A stretch of DNA of 64,000 nt from an uncultured bacterium (GCA_905214675.1 CAJMMS010000002.1:22754-86753); one strand, 5' to 3'; shown: positions 42,373-52,186, counted from the stretch's first letter. The notes: generated by a model not told the origin, from the letters alone. A program made the numbers and translations.

Positions 42373-43116
42373 ATGGTTTTATATCAGGCAAAAGATTATA
42401 AGGACATGAGCAGAAAGGCAGCAAATATTATTTCTGCCCAGGTTATCATGAAACCAAACGCTGTTTTAGGTCTGGCAACAGGTTCTACACCGGTAGGTGC
42501 ATACGAACAGCTGGTTGAATGGTACAACAAAGGTGACATCGATTTTTCACAGGTAACTTCTGTAAACCTGGACGAATACAAAGGACTTTCCGGAGACAAT
42601 GATCAGAGCTACCGTTATTTCATGAACAAAAATCTGTTTGATCATGTAAATATCGACAAGGCACGTACCTTTGTACCGGATGGAACAGAACCGGACAGCA
42701 AAGTTGCATGTGCAAAATACAATGCGATCATCGACAGCGTTGGCGGCATCGACCTGCAGCTGCTGGGTATCGGCGGAAACGGACACATCGGATTTAACGA
42801 GCCGGGTTCAGCTTTCGAGAGTCTGACACACTGTGTAGCACTGAAAGAGGATACTATCAAAGCAAACGCAAGATTCTTCGAATCTATGGATGATGTGCCG
42901 AAATTTGCATATACCATGGGTATCAAAAACATCATGTCAGCGAAGAAAGTTCTGCTGCTGGCAAGCGGAAAGAACAAAGCAAAAGCAGTTTATGAATCTT
43001 TCTTCGGACCGATCGTACCTAGCGTACCGGCTTCTGTACTGCAGCTTCACAACGATGTGATCGTAATTGCAGACGAAGAAGCACTGTCCCTGTGCAGAGA
43101 GAAGGGAGTGATCTAA
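42373..43116 (+). CDS. nagB: Glucosamine-6-phosphate deaminase
   Basis: A 247-residue cytoplasmic isomerase/deaminase that turns glucosamine-6-phosphate into fructose-6-phosphate and ammonia. It shows GLATGSTPVGAYEQL (phosphate loop), NLDEYKGL with the catalytic Asp, and LGIGGNGHIGFNEPGS, with the His/Glu active-site region. Length and motifs match the Firmicute NagB. nagA begins at the next base after its stop. Confidence 0.96.
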   Translation: MVLYQAKDYKDMSRKAANIISAQVIMKPNAVLGLATGSTPVGAYEQLVEWYNKGDIDFSQVTSVNLDEYKGLSGDNDQSYRYFMNKNLFDHVNIDKARTFVPDGTEPDSKVACAKYNAIIDSVGGIDLQLLGIGGNGHIGFNEPGSAFESLTHCVALKEDTIKANARFFESMDDVPKFAYTMGIKNIMSAKKVLLLASGKNKAKAVYESFFGPIVPSVPASVLQLHNDVIVIADEEALSLCREKGVI

Positions 43117-44220
43117 ATGATCATTAAAGGTGCATCTGTTTTTTGTGAAGACGGAACATTTCAGGTAAAAGATGTTTTTGTAGAAGATCACAAGATCGTA
43201 GCAACTGAAGCAGAAGTAAGCGATAAGACCGTGGTGGATGCCAGCGGATACAAACTGATCCCTGGTCTTGTGGATGTACACAGCCACGGTGCCTGCGGTC
43301 ACGATTTCTGTGACTGTGACGTAGAAGGCGTAAAAGAGATTTTACGTTTTGAAAAAGCACATGGTATCACTTCTTACTGCCCGACATCCATGACACTTTC
43401 CAAAGAGATGCTGGTTGATATTTTTGCGACCGCAAAAGAAGCAGACGGCATCGCAGACGGAGCACGTGTCATTGGTATCAATATGGAAGGACCATTTATC
43501 GCACCGGAGAAAAAGGGAGCACAGAATGGTGCTTATATCCAGGCACCGTCCGCAGAGACATTCCGTGCATGCCAGCAGGCAAGCGGCGGACGGATCAAAC
43601 TGGTGACTCTGGCACCGGAGATGGAAGGTTCCGTAGAATTTATCAAAGAACTCAAAGATGAAGTGCATATCTCTGTTGGACATACGACAGCAGATTATGA
43701 TACTGCAAAGGCAGCATTTGAGGCCGGTGCAGATCACGTAACACATCTGTACAATGCCATGCCGCCGTTGAATCACAGAGCACCGGGTGTCATCGGAGCT
43801 GCTGCAGACAATGAGCATGTATATGCCGAGCTGATCAGCGATGGTCTGCACATCCATGGCAGTGCGGTCCGTGCAGCATTCCGTATGTTCGGACCGGAAC
43901 GTATTGTTCTGATCAGTGATTCCATGATGGCATGCGGTATGGAAAACGGAGAATATGAACTGGGCGGTCAGAAAGTATTTATGAAAGACCGCAAAGCAAC
44001 ACTGGCAGACGGAACCATCGCAGGATCCGCAACCTGTCTGTATGACTGTATGAAGATTGCAATGTCTTTCGATATTCCGGAAGCGGATGCGATTTTTGCA
44101 GCCACCAGAAATCCGGCGAAGAGCATAGGTGTCTATGACAGAGTCGGTTCTATCAGCGTCGGAAAAGAGGCCGACATGCTGCTGGTAGATGATGAGTATC
44201 ATTTAAAGCAAGTGTTTTAA
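43117..44220 (+). CDS. nagA: N-acetylglucosamine-6-phosphate deacetylase
   Basis: A 367-residue amidohydrolase. It has VDVHSHGACG near residue 55, the MEGPFI motif with its metal-binding Glu, SVGHTTADYD, HVTHLYNAMPPLNHR and the catalytic Asp in LISDSM. It removes acetate from GlcNAc-6-phosphate, just before NagB. It directly abuts nagB and is followed by a hairpin and terminator. Confidence 0.95.
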   Translation: MIIKGASVFCEDGTFQVKDVFVEDHKIVATEAEVSDKTVVDASGYKLIPGLVDVHSHGACGHDFCDCDVEGVKEILRFEKAHGITSYCPTSMTLSKEMLVDIFATAKEADGIADGARVIGINMEGPFIAPEKKGAQNGAYIQAPSAETFRACQQASGGRIKLVTLAPEMEGSVEFIKELKDEVHISVGHTTADYDTAKAAFEAGADHVTHLYNAMPPLNHRAPGVIGAAADNEHVYAELISDGLHIHGSAVRAAFRMFGPERIVLISDSMMACGMENGEYELGGQKVFMKDRKATLADGTIAGSATCLYDCMKIAMSFDIPEADAIFAATRNPAKSIGVYDRVGSISVGKEADMLLVDDEYHLKQVF

Positions 44221-44257
44221 TAAGGTTTATTTGTAATTAGAAATAATTACAGGGATG

Positions 44258-44284
44258 CAGAATGGACCTGGGAAATCCATTCTG
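44258..44284 (+). other. Perfect 9-bp hairpin after nagA
   Basis: CAGAATGGA (44258-44266) and TCCATTCTG (44276-44284) with a 9-nt loop and no T-run. Possibly an mRNA-stabilising structure. Confidence 0.5.
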
Positions 44285-44313
44285 TAGGAGTGTGTGAAAA
44301 GGATAAGATAAAG

Positions 44314-44350
44314 AAACCTCCGTTCATTGAGAGATGAGCGGAGGTTTTAT
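44314..44350. terminator. Bidirectional terminator between nagA and the C1 peptidase
   Basis: AAACCTCCGTTCAT/ATGAGCGGAGGTTTT stem with a 6-nt loop. It is flanked by T-rich sequence on both strands and serves the two converging genes. Confidence 0.88.
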
Positions 44351-46462
44351 TTAGAGCTTTTTGCGGTCTGAATAAGCACCGTAGACTTTCTTTTTTCCGG
44401 ATTTCAGATAGGCACGAATGCGGTAAGAGCTTCGTTTGCTGCCGGAACGGGAAACAGTGGCTTTCGTGATGCCTGCACGTTTGATGGTTTTGACTGTTTT
44501 CCATTTTTTACCGGAAGATTTGCAGGATATTTCATATCCGCTCACACCGGGGATCTTTTTCCAGGTCAGGACTGCTTTGGAACTGCCTTTCTTTTTACAA
44601 CTGCGAAGAGTTGTTTTCGGAGGCAGTACCTTTTTGGATTTTGTTATGGAAACAGGGCTGTATACCGTTCCATGGTAGCGGCTGGCAGCAAAAGCATAAA
44701 TCCGGTAATAATAAGTTTTTCCTGGAATGGTATCCTTGTCCAGGTAGGAAGTCTGTGTGCTTTGGTGAATCAGCGTATAGCGGCCATTCCTGGATGTACT
44801 GCGGTAAATCTGATAACCATCTGCATAAGTGACACCCTGCCAGGTCAGACGCAGAGAACTGCTGTTGCGGACTTTGAGGCTCTGGAAGGCAGGTCTGGAA
44901 AGCCCGGAAATGTTTGGCAGTACCACAGTCGCAGGTTCGCTGGTATCGGTTGTAAATGCCTTGATACGGCAGTTCATGTCCTGATATCCAATGTCTTTCC
45001 ATCCACTGGATGGTGTGCGGTAATAACTTTCTCCAAGAGCAGCTTTTGAACGGAACTGGATGGTTTCAAGCGTGCTGGAATTATCCACAAAGCAGGAAAC
45101 CTGGCTGCTGGTTGGTGAAGAAAAAGAAACGACAACGGAATAAGAATCACCTTGGGCAAATACTACTTTCTGCTGCAATGGAATGGTGTAATATCCGCAG
45201 TAAGTGGTTGTGCCAGTCTGTGCCTGGTCAAATACCGCGATTCCACCGGATGGATTACCGGAAGGCGGATTTTTGTAAATCTGGATCGCATACTGGACAT
45301 TCGGGGATGCCACAGCAAAGGAAACTGCATCGAGCCGTTCCTGTCCGCCGGGATTTCCTTTGACGGTAAAAATGTTTGACATAGAAGAACCGGAGGCAAG
45401 CGTCATGTATGTGCAGGAAGCAGTGCCATCATACTGATAATTGTGCGAATAGTTGTTGCTGCTTTCCATGTCATAGGCAAAGACTAAAGACTGGGAAGAT
45501 TCGTCGTCCTTTTGCTGGTAAATAAGACTGGCATCCTCATAGGAGATATAGAAGAAACCCTGATCTCCGAAGCTGCTGCCATAGCTGTTTTTGGCGATCC
45601 AGGCACCAGCCCTGGAAGGCCTGGAATTGTCTGGAAAGTTATTGATGGAATAATCATCATCCCAGCCGACCAGTGTGATCTGATGGTTGGCAACCAGACT
45701 TTTTTTGCAGTAGTAGGCATAAGTAGAAGCAGAGTAATACTTCGAGAAATCTGCATACAGCGGTGCAGATACAGAGCCATATTCTAAAATCAGTTTTTTG
45801 ATGCTTTCACGGTCACTGCCGCTGACATAGCGGACATTCTGCAGGTGTCCGATATCCTGGTAAGCAAGGGAAGCATCCAGGGAAGGAGCCGTCGTATCCG
45901 AAGGATAGGGTGCCAGGGCTTCATTTGCAGCACCTGTCCATTTTGCCAGTGCAAACATGCTGCAGGCGTCCGTTCCGCCTGCATTTAAGTAATCAGAGCC
46001 ATAGTAGATATTGGCATCGTTTTTTGTGCCGCCAAGCGGATCTGCCTGTGTATGGAAAAAGAAATACGAAAAATGCAGTTCCGATAGATCCAGGGTATAG
46101 TCATACAGTCCACGCCGGATCATGCTGTTCTCGCAGGCAGAAATAGCGGAAAATGCCCAGCAGGTCCCGTAAGGATTCTGGTCTCTGGCTGCGGTAACCA
46201 GCCCTTTATCGGCAGCATTGTAATAACGGTCCGAAATGGAAGCAGCTCCATGAAGGGAAGAATCCAGAAGAGAGGATTCATCTAATGTATCAGGAACAGA
46301 TTCGTATGTGGACACGGCCGGGAGTGAAGGATGTAAAAGCGTTTCTTCTGCCTGGGCAGGGATGGACGGAAGCGCGATGCCTGCCGTCAGACCAAGACCT
46401 AACAGAAAAGGGCGCAGAAAATTACTGGAAAAGCTTTTCAGGGTACATACCTCCTTTGACAA
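44351..46462 (-). CDS. Secreted C1-family (papain-like) peptidase with lectin-like and Fn3-like domains
   Basis: Up to 703 residues. There is a signal peptide (hydrophobic core LLGLGLTAGIA, cleavage after PAQA), then a papain-like domain with Cys101 (GTCWAFS), His260 (ANHQITLVGWDDD) and Asn292 (AKNSYG). Residues about 320-480 resemble the lectin-like domain found after C1 peptidases in Firmicutes. Residues about 500-610 are a fibronectin type III unit, and the basic C-terminus may bind the cell wall. The outermost start is TTG 46462, but the strong AAAGGAGG at 46450-46457 lies after it and fits a CTG at 46441. Start therefore unsure. It overlaps the nucleotidyltransferase gene. Confidence 0.85.
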   Translation of the reverse strand: MSKEVCTLKSFSSNFLRPFLLGLGLTAGIALPSIPAQAEETLLHPSLPAVSTYESVPDTLDESSLLDSSLHGAASISDRYYNAADKGLVTAARDQNPYGTCWAFSAISACENSMIRRGLYDYTLDLSELHFSYFFFHTQADPLGGTKNDANIYYGSDYLNAGGTDACSMFALAKWTGAANEALAPYPSDTTAPSLDASLAYQDIGHLQNVRYVSGSDRESIKKLILEYGSVSAPLYADFSKYYSASTYAYYCKKSLVANHQITLVGWDDDYSINNFPDNSRPSRAGAWIAKNSYGSSFGDQGFFYISYEDASLIYQQKDDESSQSLVFAYDMESSNNYSHNYQYDGTASCTYMTLASGSSMSNIFTVKGNPGGQERLDAVSFAVASPNVQYAIQIYKNPPSGNPSGGIAVFDQAQTGTTTYCGYYTIPLQQKVVFAQGDSYSVVVSFSSPTSSQVSCFVDNSSTLETIQFRSKAALGESYYRTPSSGWKDIGYQDMNCRIKAFTTDTSEPATVVLPNISGLSRPAFQSLKVRNSSSLRLTWQGVTYADGYQIYRSTSRNGRYTLIHQSTQTSYLDKDTIPGKTYYYRIYAFAASRYHGTVYSPVSITKSKKVLPPKTTLRSCKKKGSSKAVLTWKKIPGVSGYEISCKSSGKKWKTVKTIKRAGITKATVSRSGSKRSSYRIRAYLKSGKKKVYGAYSDRKKL

Positions 46463-47339
46463 GTGCTGAAATGGAATCTGTCACATAGGCTTTGTCCTTG
46501 GCATATGTGACACCAAACCAGCGGTCACGTGTTTCAAGAACCTGCACATCAGCAAGTTGTTTTTTCAGCATTTCATCGACAACCGTCGGAAGCAGATATT
46601 CGCAGGTCAGGTCATCTGGTTTCTGGTTTGAAAGGAAAGTGACAAAATCCTGCTCCAGATAAGTAAGGATTTCCGGAGTGAATCCCCACATATTCATGGA
46701 TACATGACTGTTCAGATCCAGAGAGCGGATACTGCCATCTTCGCCCGGAATGCAGGCACCGTCGGCCGTCTGGATGATATTGTGGGTTTCTGTGATGGAA
46801 GTAAGCAGTTCATTTTCATCAACCTGACAGATGCCTCTTGTAACGCCGCCGTTTTCGCTTAAGGTATTGCCGAGGATAAAACCAGCCATACAGAAATGGA
46901 GCTTCTCATCATGGGCATGTTCCTGGATCAGAAAATCATGGACTTTTTTCAGACCTTTTTTTCCATAATAATCATCGGCATTGATCACGGCAAATGGTGT
47001 GTCGATCACATCTTTGCAGCACAGCAGCGCCTGTCCGGTTCCCCACGGCTTTTTACGTCCTTCCGGAACCGAAAAACCGTCCGGAAGATCGGCAAGGCTC
47101 TGAAAGACATATTCCACTTCGGTAATCTGTTCGATGCGCTCACCGATGATGTGGCGGAAATCTTCTTCAATGTCTTTGCGGATGATAAAGATGATTTTGT
47201 TAAAGCCTGCCTCAATGGCATCATAGATGGAATAATCCATGATGATCTCACCGGAAGGGCCGACCGGGGCAAGCTGCTTGATGCCTCCGAAACGGCTGCC
47301 AATGCCGGCAGCTAAAATAACAAGTGCTGTTTTTTTCAT
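46422..47339 (-). CDS. Sugar-phosphate nucleotidyltransferase family protein
   Basis: A 305-residue enzyme with the NTP-transferase signature LAAGIGSRFGGIKQLAPVG, which contains the pyrophosphorylase G-x-G-x-R-x5-K pattern. Other conserved parts are WGTGQALLC, FAVINADDYYG with the metal Asp and MNMWGF. It probably activates a sugar 1-phosphate or phosphorylated alcohol to an NDP form. GalU-like function is possible but the sequence differs from classic GalU. The ATG at 47339 has GAGAGGAG upstream. It is divergent from rfbB and translationally overlaps the protease. Confidence 0.82.
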   Translation of the reverse strand: MKKTALVILAAGIGSRFGGIKQLAPVGPSGEIIMDYSIYDAIEAGFNKIIFIIRKDIEEDFRHIIGERIEQITEVEYVFQSLADLPDGFSVPEGRKKPWGTGQALLCCKDVIDTPFAVINADDYYGKKGLKKVHDFLIQEHAHDEKLHFCMAGFILGNTLSENGGVTRGICQVDENELLTSITETHNIIQTADGACIPGEDGSIRSLDLNSHVSMNMWGFTPEILTYLEQDFVTFLSNQKPDDLTCEYLLPTVVDEMLKKQLADVQVLETRDRWFGVTYAKDKAYVTDSISALVKGGMYPEKLFQ

Positions 47340-47391
47340 AAAATAAAATTCTCCTCTCAGATTTTCGTAAATTTGATGTTTAAGTAGAATG

Positions 47392-47397
47392 ATTATA
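47392..47397 (-). promoter_or_regulatory. Extended -10 promoter for the nucleotidyltransferase gene
   Basis: On the minus strand TGC-TATAAT; a weak TTTCTT 17 bp further upstream is the only -35 candidate. The start codon is about 50 bp downstream. Confidence 0.6.
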
Positions 47398-47472
47398 GCA
47401 TACAAGAACAGGAAAAGAAAGCAAAAAAGACTTTACGATTCATTTGGCAGCAGACCAGATGCGCATTTCCGG

Positions 47473-47501
47473 TTGAATATTCCTGTTTTTGATGTTATAA
47501 T
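47473..47501 (+). promoter_or_regulatory. Promoter of the rfb/polysaccharide locus
   Basis: TTGAAT (47473-47478), 17 bp, then TATAAT (47496-47501), with a TG in the extended -10 position. rfbB starts 59 bp after the -10. Confidence 0.85.
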
Positions 47502-47559
47502 GTAAAGAATCCGTATAGAAATAGGAAAAACGAACTGACTGATGGAGGTAAAAACAAAC

Positions 47560-48639
47560 ATGAGAACGTATCTTGTAACCGGAGGTGCCGGTTTTATTGG
47601 TTCTAATTATATTCACTATATGTTTAAAAAGTACGGCGATGAGATCCGTATCATCAACGTAGACAAGCTGACGTATGCAGGCAATCTGGAAAACTTACGG
47701 GATGTGGAGAACCGTGACAATTACACTTTCGTAAGAGCAGATATCTGTGACAGCGATGCGATCAACAAGATTTTTGATGAAAATGAAATCGACCGTGTTG
47801 TACATTTTGCGGCAGAAAGCCATGTAGACCGCAGCATCCGCAACCCGGAGGTTTTTGTAAAGACAAACGTACTTGGCACCCTGGTCATGCTCAATGCAGC
47901 AAAGGCAGCATGGGAGCTTGAGGACGGCACATTCAAGGCAGACAAGAAATTCCTGCACGTATCCACAGATGAAGTTTACGGCTCTCTGGAGAATGAGGGT
48001 GAGTATTTCTATGAGACCACGCCTTACGATCCGCACAGCCCGTATTCTGCAAGCAAGGCTTCTTCCGATATGCTGGTAAAAGCTTATATGGATACTTATA
48101 AGTTCCCGGCAAATATCACAAACTGCAGCAACAACTACGGACCGTATCAGTTCCCGGAGAAACTGATCCCGCTGATCATCAACAATGCATTAAACGGCAG
48201 AAAGCTTCCGGTATACGGTGATGGTAAAAATGTACGTGACTGGCTGTATGTAGAAGATCATGCCAAGGGCATCGATATGGTTCAGGAAAAGGGACGTTTA
48301 TTTGAGACATACAACATTGGCGGACACAACGAAAAGCAGAACATTGAGATCATCCATATCATTCTGGACACTTTAAATGAGATGCTTCCGGACAACGATC
48401 CAAGAAAAGCACATATCAATGAAGAATTGATCACATATGTAGAAGACCGCAAGGGCCATGACCGCAGATATGCGATCGCACCGGACAAGATCAAAGCAGA
48501 GATCGGCTGGTATCCGGAGACGATGTTTGCAGAAGGCATCAAAAAGACGATCAAATGGTATTTTGAACACGAAGACTGGATGAAGAATGTGACAAGCGGC
48601 GATTATCAGAAATATTATGAGGAAATGTACCGCAAATAA
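47560..48639 (+). CDS. rfbB: dTDP-glucose 4,6-dehydratase
   Basis: A 359-residue short-chain dehydrogenase-type enzyme. It has the NAD motif TGGAGFIGSNYI, HFAAESHVDRSI, the STDEVYG strand with the catalytic Asp-Glu pair, YSASKA with the Tyr-Lys pair, and NNYGPYQFPEKLIP. It makes dTDP-4-keto-6-deoxyglucose. The ATG at 47560 agrees with homologues; the 47542 ATG is part of its GGAGG site. It is followed by rfbA after 14 bp. Confidence 0.96.
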   Translation: MRTYLVTGGAGFIGSNYIHYMFKKYGDEIRIINVDKLTYAGNLENLRDVENRDNYTFVRADICDSDAINKIFDENEIDRVVHFAAESHVDRSIRNPEVFVKTNVLGTLVMLNAAKAAWELEDGTFKADKKFLHVSTDEVYGSLENEGEYFYETTPYDPHSPYSASKASSDMLVKAYMDTYKFPANITNCSNNYGPYQFPEKLIPLIINNALNGRKLPVYGDGKNVRDWLYVEDHAKGIDMVQEKGRLFETYNIGGHNEKQNIEIIHIILDTLNEMLPDNDPRKAHINEELITYVEDRKGHDRRYAIAPDKIKAEIGWYPETMFAEGIKKTIKWYFEHEDWMKNVTSGDYQKYYEEMYRK

Positions 48640-48653
48640 GAAAGGATAACCAT

Positions 48654-49523
48654 ATGAAAGGAATTATATTAGCAGGCGGTTCCGGCACCAGACTGTATCC
48701 GCTGACCAAGGCGATCTCCAAACAGATCATGCCGGTATACGATAAACCGATGATCTATTATCCATTATCAACGCTGATGCTGGCGGGAATCCGTGAGATC
48801 CTGATCATTTCTACCGAGCGTGACCTTCCGGTATTTGAGGAACTGCTCGGAACCGGTGAGCAGCTTGGACTTTCCATGTCCTATGCTGTACAGGATAAAC
48901 CGCGCGGACTGGCAGATGCATTTATCATCGGAGCAGATTTTATCGGAGATGACAGCGTGGCACTGGTACTGGGAGACAATATTTTCTACGGACAGAGTTT
49001 TTCACAGGTGCTTGCACGTGCGGCAGCCAATAAAAAAGGTGCGACCATTTTCGGATATTATGTGCGTGATCCGAGAGAATATGGAGTAGTGGAGTTTGAT
49101 GAAAACGGAAAGGCACTTTCCATCGAGGAGAAGCCGGAACATCCGAAGTCCAATTACGCCGTTCCGGGACTGTATTTCTATGATAATGATGTAGTAGAGA
49201 TCGCAAAGAATGTAAAACCTTCCGCACGCGGTGAGATTGAGATCACCAGCATCAACAACGAATATTTAAGAAGAGGAACGCTGAAGGTGGAGACACTTGG
49301 CAGAGGCTTCGCATGGCTGGATACCGGTACACACGATGCACTGCTGGATGCAGCGGATTTTGTTTCAGCATTCCAGAAACGTCAGGGACTTTATATTTCC
49401 TGCATCGAAGAGATTGCATATAAGAGAGGATTTATCACAAAAGAACAGCTTGTAGAACTGGCACAGCCGCTTCTCAAGACTGCTTATGGCCAGTATCTTC
49501 TGGAAATTGCAAAGGGACTTTAG
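48654..49523 (+). CDS. rfbA: Glucose-1-phosphate thymidylyltransferase
   Basis: A 289-residue enzyme with the LAGGSGTRLYPLT nucleotide loop, QIMPVYDKPMIYYPLSTLM, LGDNIFYG and WLDTGTHDAL. It makes dTDP-glucose, the substrate of RfbB. Length is standard. It is only 9 bp from rfbC, consistent with one operon. Confidence 0.96.
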   Translation: MKGIILAGGSGTRLYPLTKAISKQIMPVYDKPMIYYPLSTLMLAGIREILIISTERDLPVFEELLGTGEQLGLSMSYAVQDKPRGLADAFIIGADFIGDDSVALVLGDNIFYGQSFSQVLARAAANKKGATIFGYYVRDPREYGVVEFDENGKALSIEEKPEHPKSNYAVPGLYFYDNDVVEIAKNVKPSARGEIEITSINNEYLRRGTLKVETLGRGFAWLDTGTHDALLDAADFVSAFQKRQGLYISCIEEIAYKRGFITKEQLVELAQPLLKTAYGQYLLEIAKGL

Positions 49524-49532
49524 GAGGAACTC

Positions 49533-50102
49533 ATGGGAAAGATCAAAGTAGAGACATGCGAGATCGAAGGACTGAAGGTGATCACACCGACGGTATTTGG
49601 CGATGAGCGTGGTTATTTTATGGAAACATATCAGTACAATGATTTTAAGGAAGCAGGTATTGATGTAAATTTTGTGCAGGATAATCAGTCTGCATCCAAA
49701 AAGGGTGTACTGCGCGGACTGCATTTCCAGATCAACTATCCGCAGGATAAGCTGGTACGCGTGATCCGCGGGGAAGTATTTGATGTGGCAGTGGATCTGC
49801 GTCCGGGTTCTGCTACTTACGGTAAATGGTTTGGCGTACACTTAAGTGAAGAAAATAAGAAACAGTTCTTTATTCCAAAGAATTTTGCACATGGATTTGT
49901 GGTACTTTCCGATTATGCGGAATTTGTCTACAAATGCAGTGATTTCTATCATCCGAATGACGAAGGCGGCATCCGCTATGATGATGAGGATATTGCTGTA
50001 GAATGGCCGATTCCGGAGGGGATGGAACTGATCATGTCTGACAAAGACAAAAAGTGGGGCGGACTGAAAGAGTACAGTGCTTCACGTGCAGGAGAGCAAT
50101 AA
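49533..50102 (+). CDS. rfbC: dTDP-4-dehydrorhamnose 3,5-epimerase
   Basis: A 189-residue cupin-fold epimerase with the DERGYFMETY start, VLRGLHFQ with the catalytic His, KLVRVIRGEVFDVAVDLR and the FFIPKNFAHGFVVLSD segment. It acts on the RfbB product on the way to dTDP-L-rhamnose. The final reductase, RfbD, is not in this window. The ABC permease gene begins one base after its stop. Confidence 0.95.
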   Translation: MGKIKVETCEIEGLKVITPTVFGDERGYFMETYQYNDFKEAGIDVNFVQDNQSASKKGVLRGLHFQINYPQDKLVRVIRGEVFDVAVDLRPGSATYGKWFGVHLSEENKKQFFIPKNFAHGFVVLSDYAEFVYKCSDFYHPNDEGGIRYDDEDIAVEWPIPEGMELIMSDKDKKWGGLKEYSASRAGEQ

Positions 50103-50103
50103 T

Positions 50104-50907
50104 ATGAAAGAAAACCGGTCACTGCCCGCAGAACTTTTTGCGGGCAGAACATTGATTTTTCAGCTTGCGAGAAATGATTTTAAAAAGAAATATGCCGGTT
50201 CCTACCTGGGAATCGTCTGGGCGTTTGTACAGCCGGTTGTGACGGTTATGGTCTACTGGTTTGTTTTTGGTATGATAAGAAGTTCATCACCAAGGCCGGT
50301 ACCATTCGTACTGTGGCTGATCGCCGGACTGATTCCCTGGTTCTTTTTTCAGGACGGACTGACGAACGGAACGAATGCACTGCTGGAATACAACTATCTG
50401 GTCAAGAAGGTCGTATTCCGGATTGACATTCTGCCGATGGTCAAAGTCGTATCGGCGATGTTTGTACATCTGTTTTTTATTCTGGTCGCCCTGATCCTGT
50501 ATACTGCGATGGGATATTATCCGACCATCTATACCATTCAGGTGATCTATTACACGTTCTGTGCCTTTGTGCTGATCCTGGGGATTTCCTATATGACAAG
50601 CTCGGTCGTTGTCTTTTTCCGCGACCTCACACAGGTGATCAACATTGCGCTTCAGGTAGGCGTCTGGATGACACCGATCATGTGGGCAATGGAGGATCTT
50701 GGCATCACAGGCATACTTGCTTCCATCCTGAAGTTAAATCCGATGTTTTATATCGTGCAGGGATATCGCGATGCTTTTATTTATAAAGTATGGTTCTGGG
50801 AGCGTCCTGGCATCACTCTGTATTTCTGGGGATTTACCCTGGTATTCTGGCTGATCGGCACAAGACTGTTTGGCAAATTAAAGATACATTTTGCAGATGT
50901 TCTGTAA
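50104..50907 (+). CDS. Polysaccharide ABC exporter permease (Wzm/TagG-like)
   Basis: A 267-residue ABC-2 type membrane protein with six helices. The amphipathic N-terminus and the SYLGIVWAFVQPVV segment are typical of O-antigen and teichoic acid export permeases, and the C-terminal MFYIVQGYRDAF is conserved in the group. It exports a completed lipid-linked polymer with the next gene's ATPase. The ATG is in TAATATG, one base after the rfbC stop. Confidence 0.9.
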   Translation: MKENRSLPAELFAGRTLIFQLARNDFKKKYAGSYLGIVWAFVQPVVTVMVYWFVFGMIRSSSPRPVPFVLWLIAGLIPWFFFQDGLTNGTNALLEYNYLVKKVVFRIDILPMVKVVSAMFVHLFFILVALILYTAMGYYPTIYTIQVIYYTFCAFVLILGISYMTSSVVVFFRDLTQVINIALQVGVWMTPIMWAMEDLGITGILASILKLNPMFYIVQGYRDAFIYKVWFWERPGITLYFWGFTLVFWLIGTRLFGKLKIHFADVL

Positions 50908-50926
50908 GAGATGAGGATCGAAGTCT

Positions 50927-52186
50927 ATGAGTGAAATGGCAATTCAGGTAAAAGACCTGAGCAAAGTATACAAATTATATAACAAACCATCCGACCGCCT
51001 GAAGGAGACGCTGGGATTTCGTGTGGATGCAAAAGAACATTATGCATTGAAACATGTGAATTTTGAAGTGAAAAAGGGAGAGACGGTCGGAATCATCGGA
51101 ACCAACGGCTCCGGGAAATCTACCATTCTCAAGATCATAACCGGTGTCTTGAATCCGACAGGCGGAGAAGTAAACGTTGATGGACGTATTTCTGCACTGC
51201 TGGAGCTTGGAGCCGGTTTTAATATGGAATATACCGGAATTGAAAATGTATATCTGAACGGGACGATGCTTGGCTTCACAAAAGAAGAGATCGATGCGCG
51301 TCTGGAGAATATTCTGGAGTTTGCCGATATCGGTGAATTTGTCAATCAGCCGGTCAAATCCTACTCGAGTGGTATGTTTGTGCGCCTGGCATTTGCGGTT
51401 GCCATCAACATTGATCCGGAGATCCTGATCGTCGATGAGGCACTGTCGGTCGGCGATGTCTTTTTTCAGGCGAAATGTTACCGCAAGTTTGAGGATTTCA
51501 AAAAAGAGGGTAAGACGATTCTGTTTGTCAGCCACGATCTGGGCAGTATCACAAAATACTGCGACCGTGCCGTACTGCTTAATCAGGGTGAGAAGATTTT
51601 TGAAGGTACGCCAAAGGAAGCGGTTGACATTTACAAGAAGGTGCTGGTACATCAGTTTGATCCTTCTGAACTGGAGACGGACAGCCGTATGAATGATGTG
51701 GAGGATGTCAGCGCAAACTGGAAAGATTCGGTTGAGGTGAATCCGAAGCTGATCGAGTATGGCGAAAAGATCGCAGAGATCACCGATTATGCGATCCTCG
51801 ATGACAAAGGACTGATCACAAATACGCTGATGAAGGGCAGTACATTTTCGGTGCGCATGAAGGTGGATTTCCATGAGGAGATCAAAGAGCCGATCTATGC
51901 CTTTACGATCAAGAACCTTCAGGGAATTGAGATTACAGGAACCAATACCATGTACGAGAAGGCGGATGTCAAAGGGAAAAAGGCAGGCGAAAGCCAGGAG
52001 GTCACTTTTACGCAGAAGCTGGATCTGCAGGGCGGGGAGTACCTGATCTCGCTTGGCTGTACGGGATACCGCAATGGTGAATTTGTGGTGTTTCACAGAC
52101 TTTATGATGTCTGCAGCCTGACGGTGATCTCAGATCGCAATACTGTAGGCTACTATGATATGAATTCAAACGTAACGTTGTCCTGA
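50927..52186 (+). CDS. Polysaccharide ABC exporter ATPase with C-terminal carbohydrate-binding domain (Wzt-like)
   Basis: A 419-residue protein. Residues 1-240 are the ATPase: GTNGSGKSTILKII near 55, YSSGMFVRLAFA signature and ILIVDEALSVGD Walker B. Residues about 275-419 resemble the Wzt C-terminal domain (ITDYAILDDKG..FSVRMKVDF..GGEYLISLGCT), which in E. coli O9a and Klebsiella O12 binds the capped polymer end. Plain TagH-type ATPases lack this. The tail implies that export needs a terminal modification, which fits the methyltransferase gene 13 bp downstream. Confidence 0.9.
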   Translation: MSEMAIQVKDLSKVYKLYNKPSDRLKETLGFRVDAKEHYALKHVNFEVKKGETVGIIGTNGSGKSTILKIITGVLNPTGGEVNVDGRISALLELGAGFNMEYTGIENVYLNGTMLGFTKEEIDARLENILEFADIGEFVNQPVKSYSSGMFVRLAFAVAINIDPEILIVDEALSVGDVFFQAKCYRKFEDFKKEGKTILFVSHDLGSITKYCDRAVLLNQGEKIFEGTPKEAVDIYKKVLVHQFDPSELETDSRMNDVEDVSANWKDSVEVNPKLIEYGEKIAEITDYAILDDKGLITNTLMKGSTFSVRMKVDFHEEIKEPIYAFTIKNLQGIEITGTNTMYEKADVKGKKAGESQEVTFTQKLDLQGGEYLISLGCTGYRNGEFVVFHRLYDVCSLTVISDRNTVGYYDMNSNVTLS

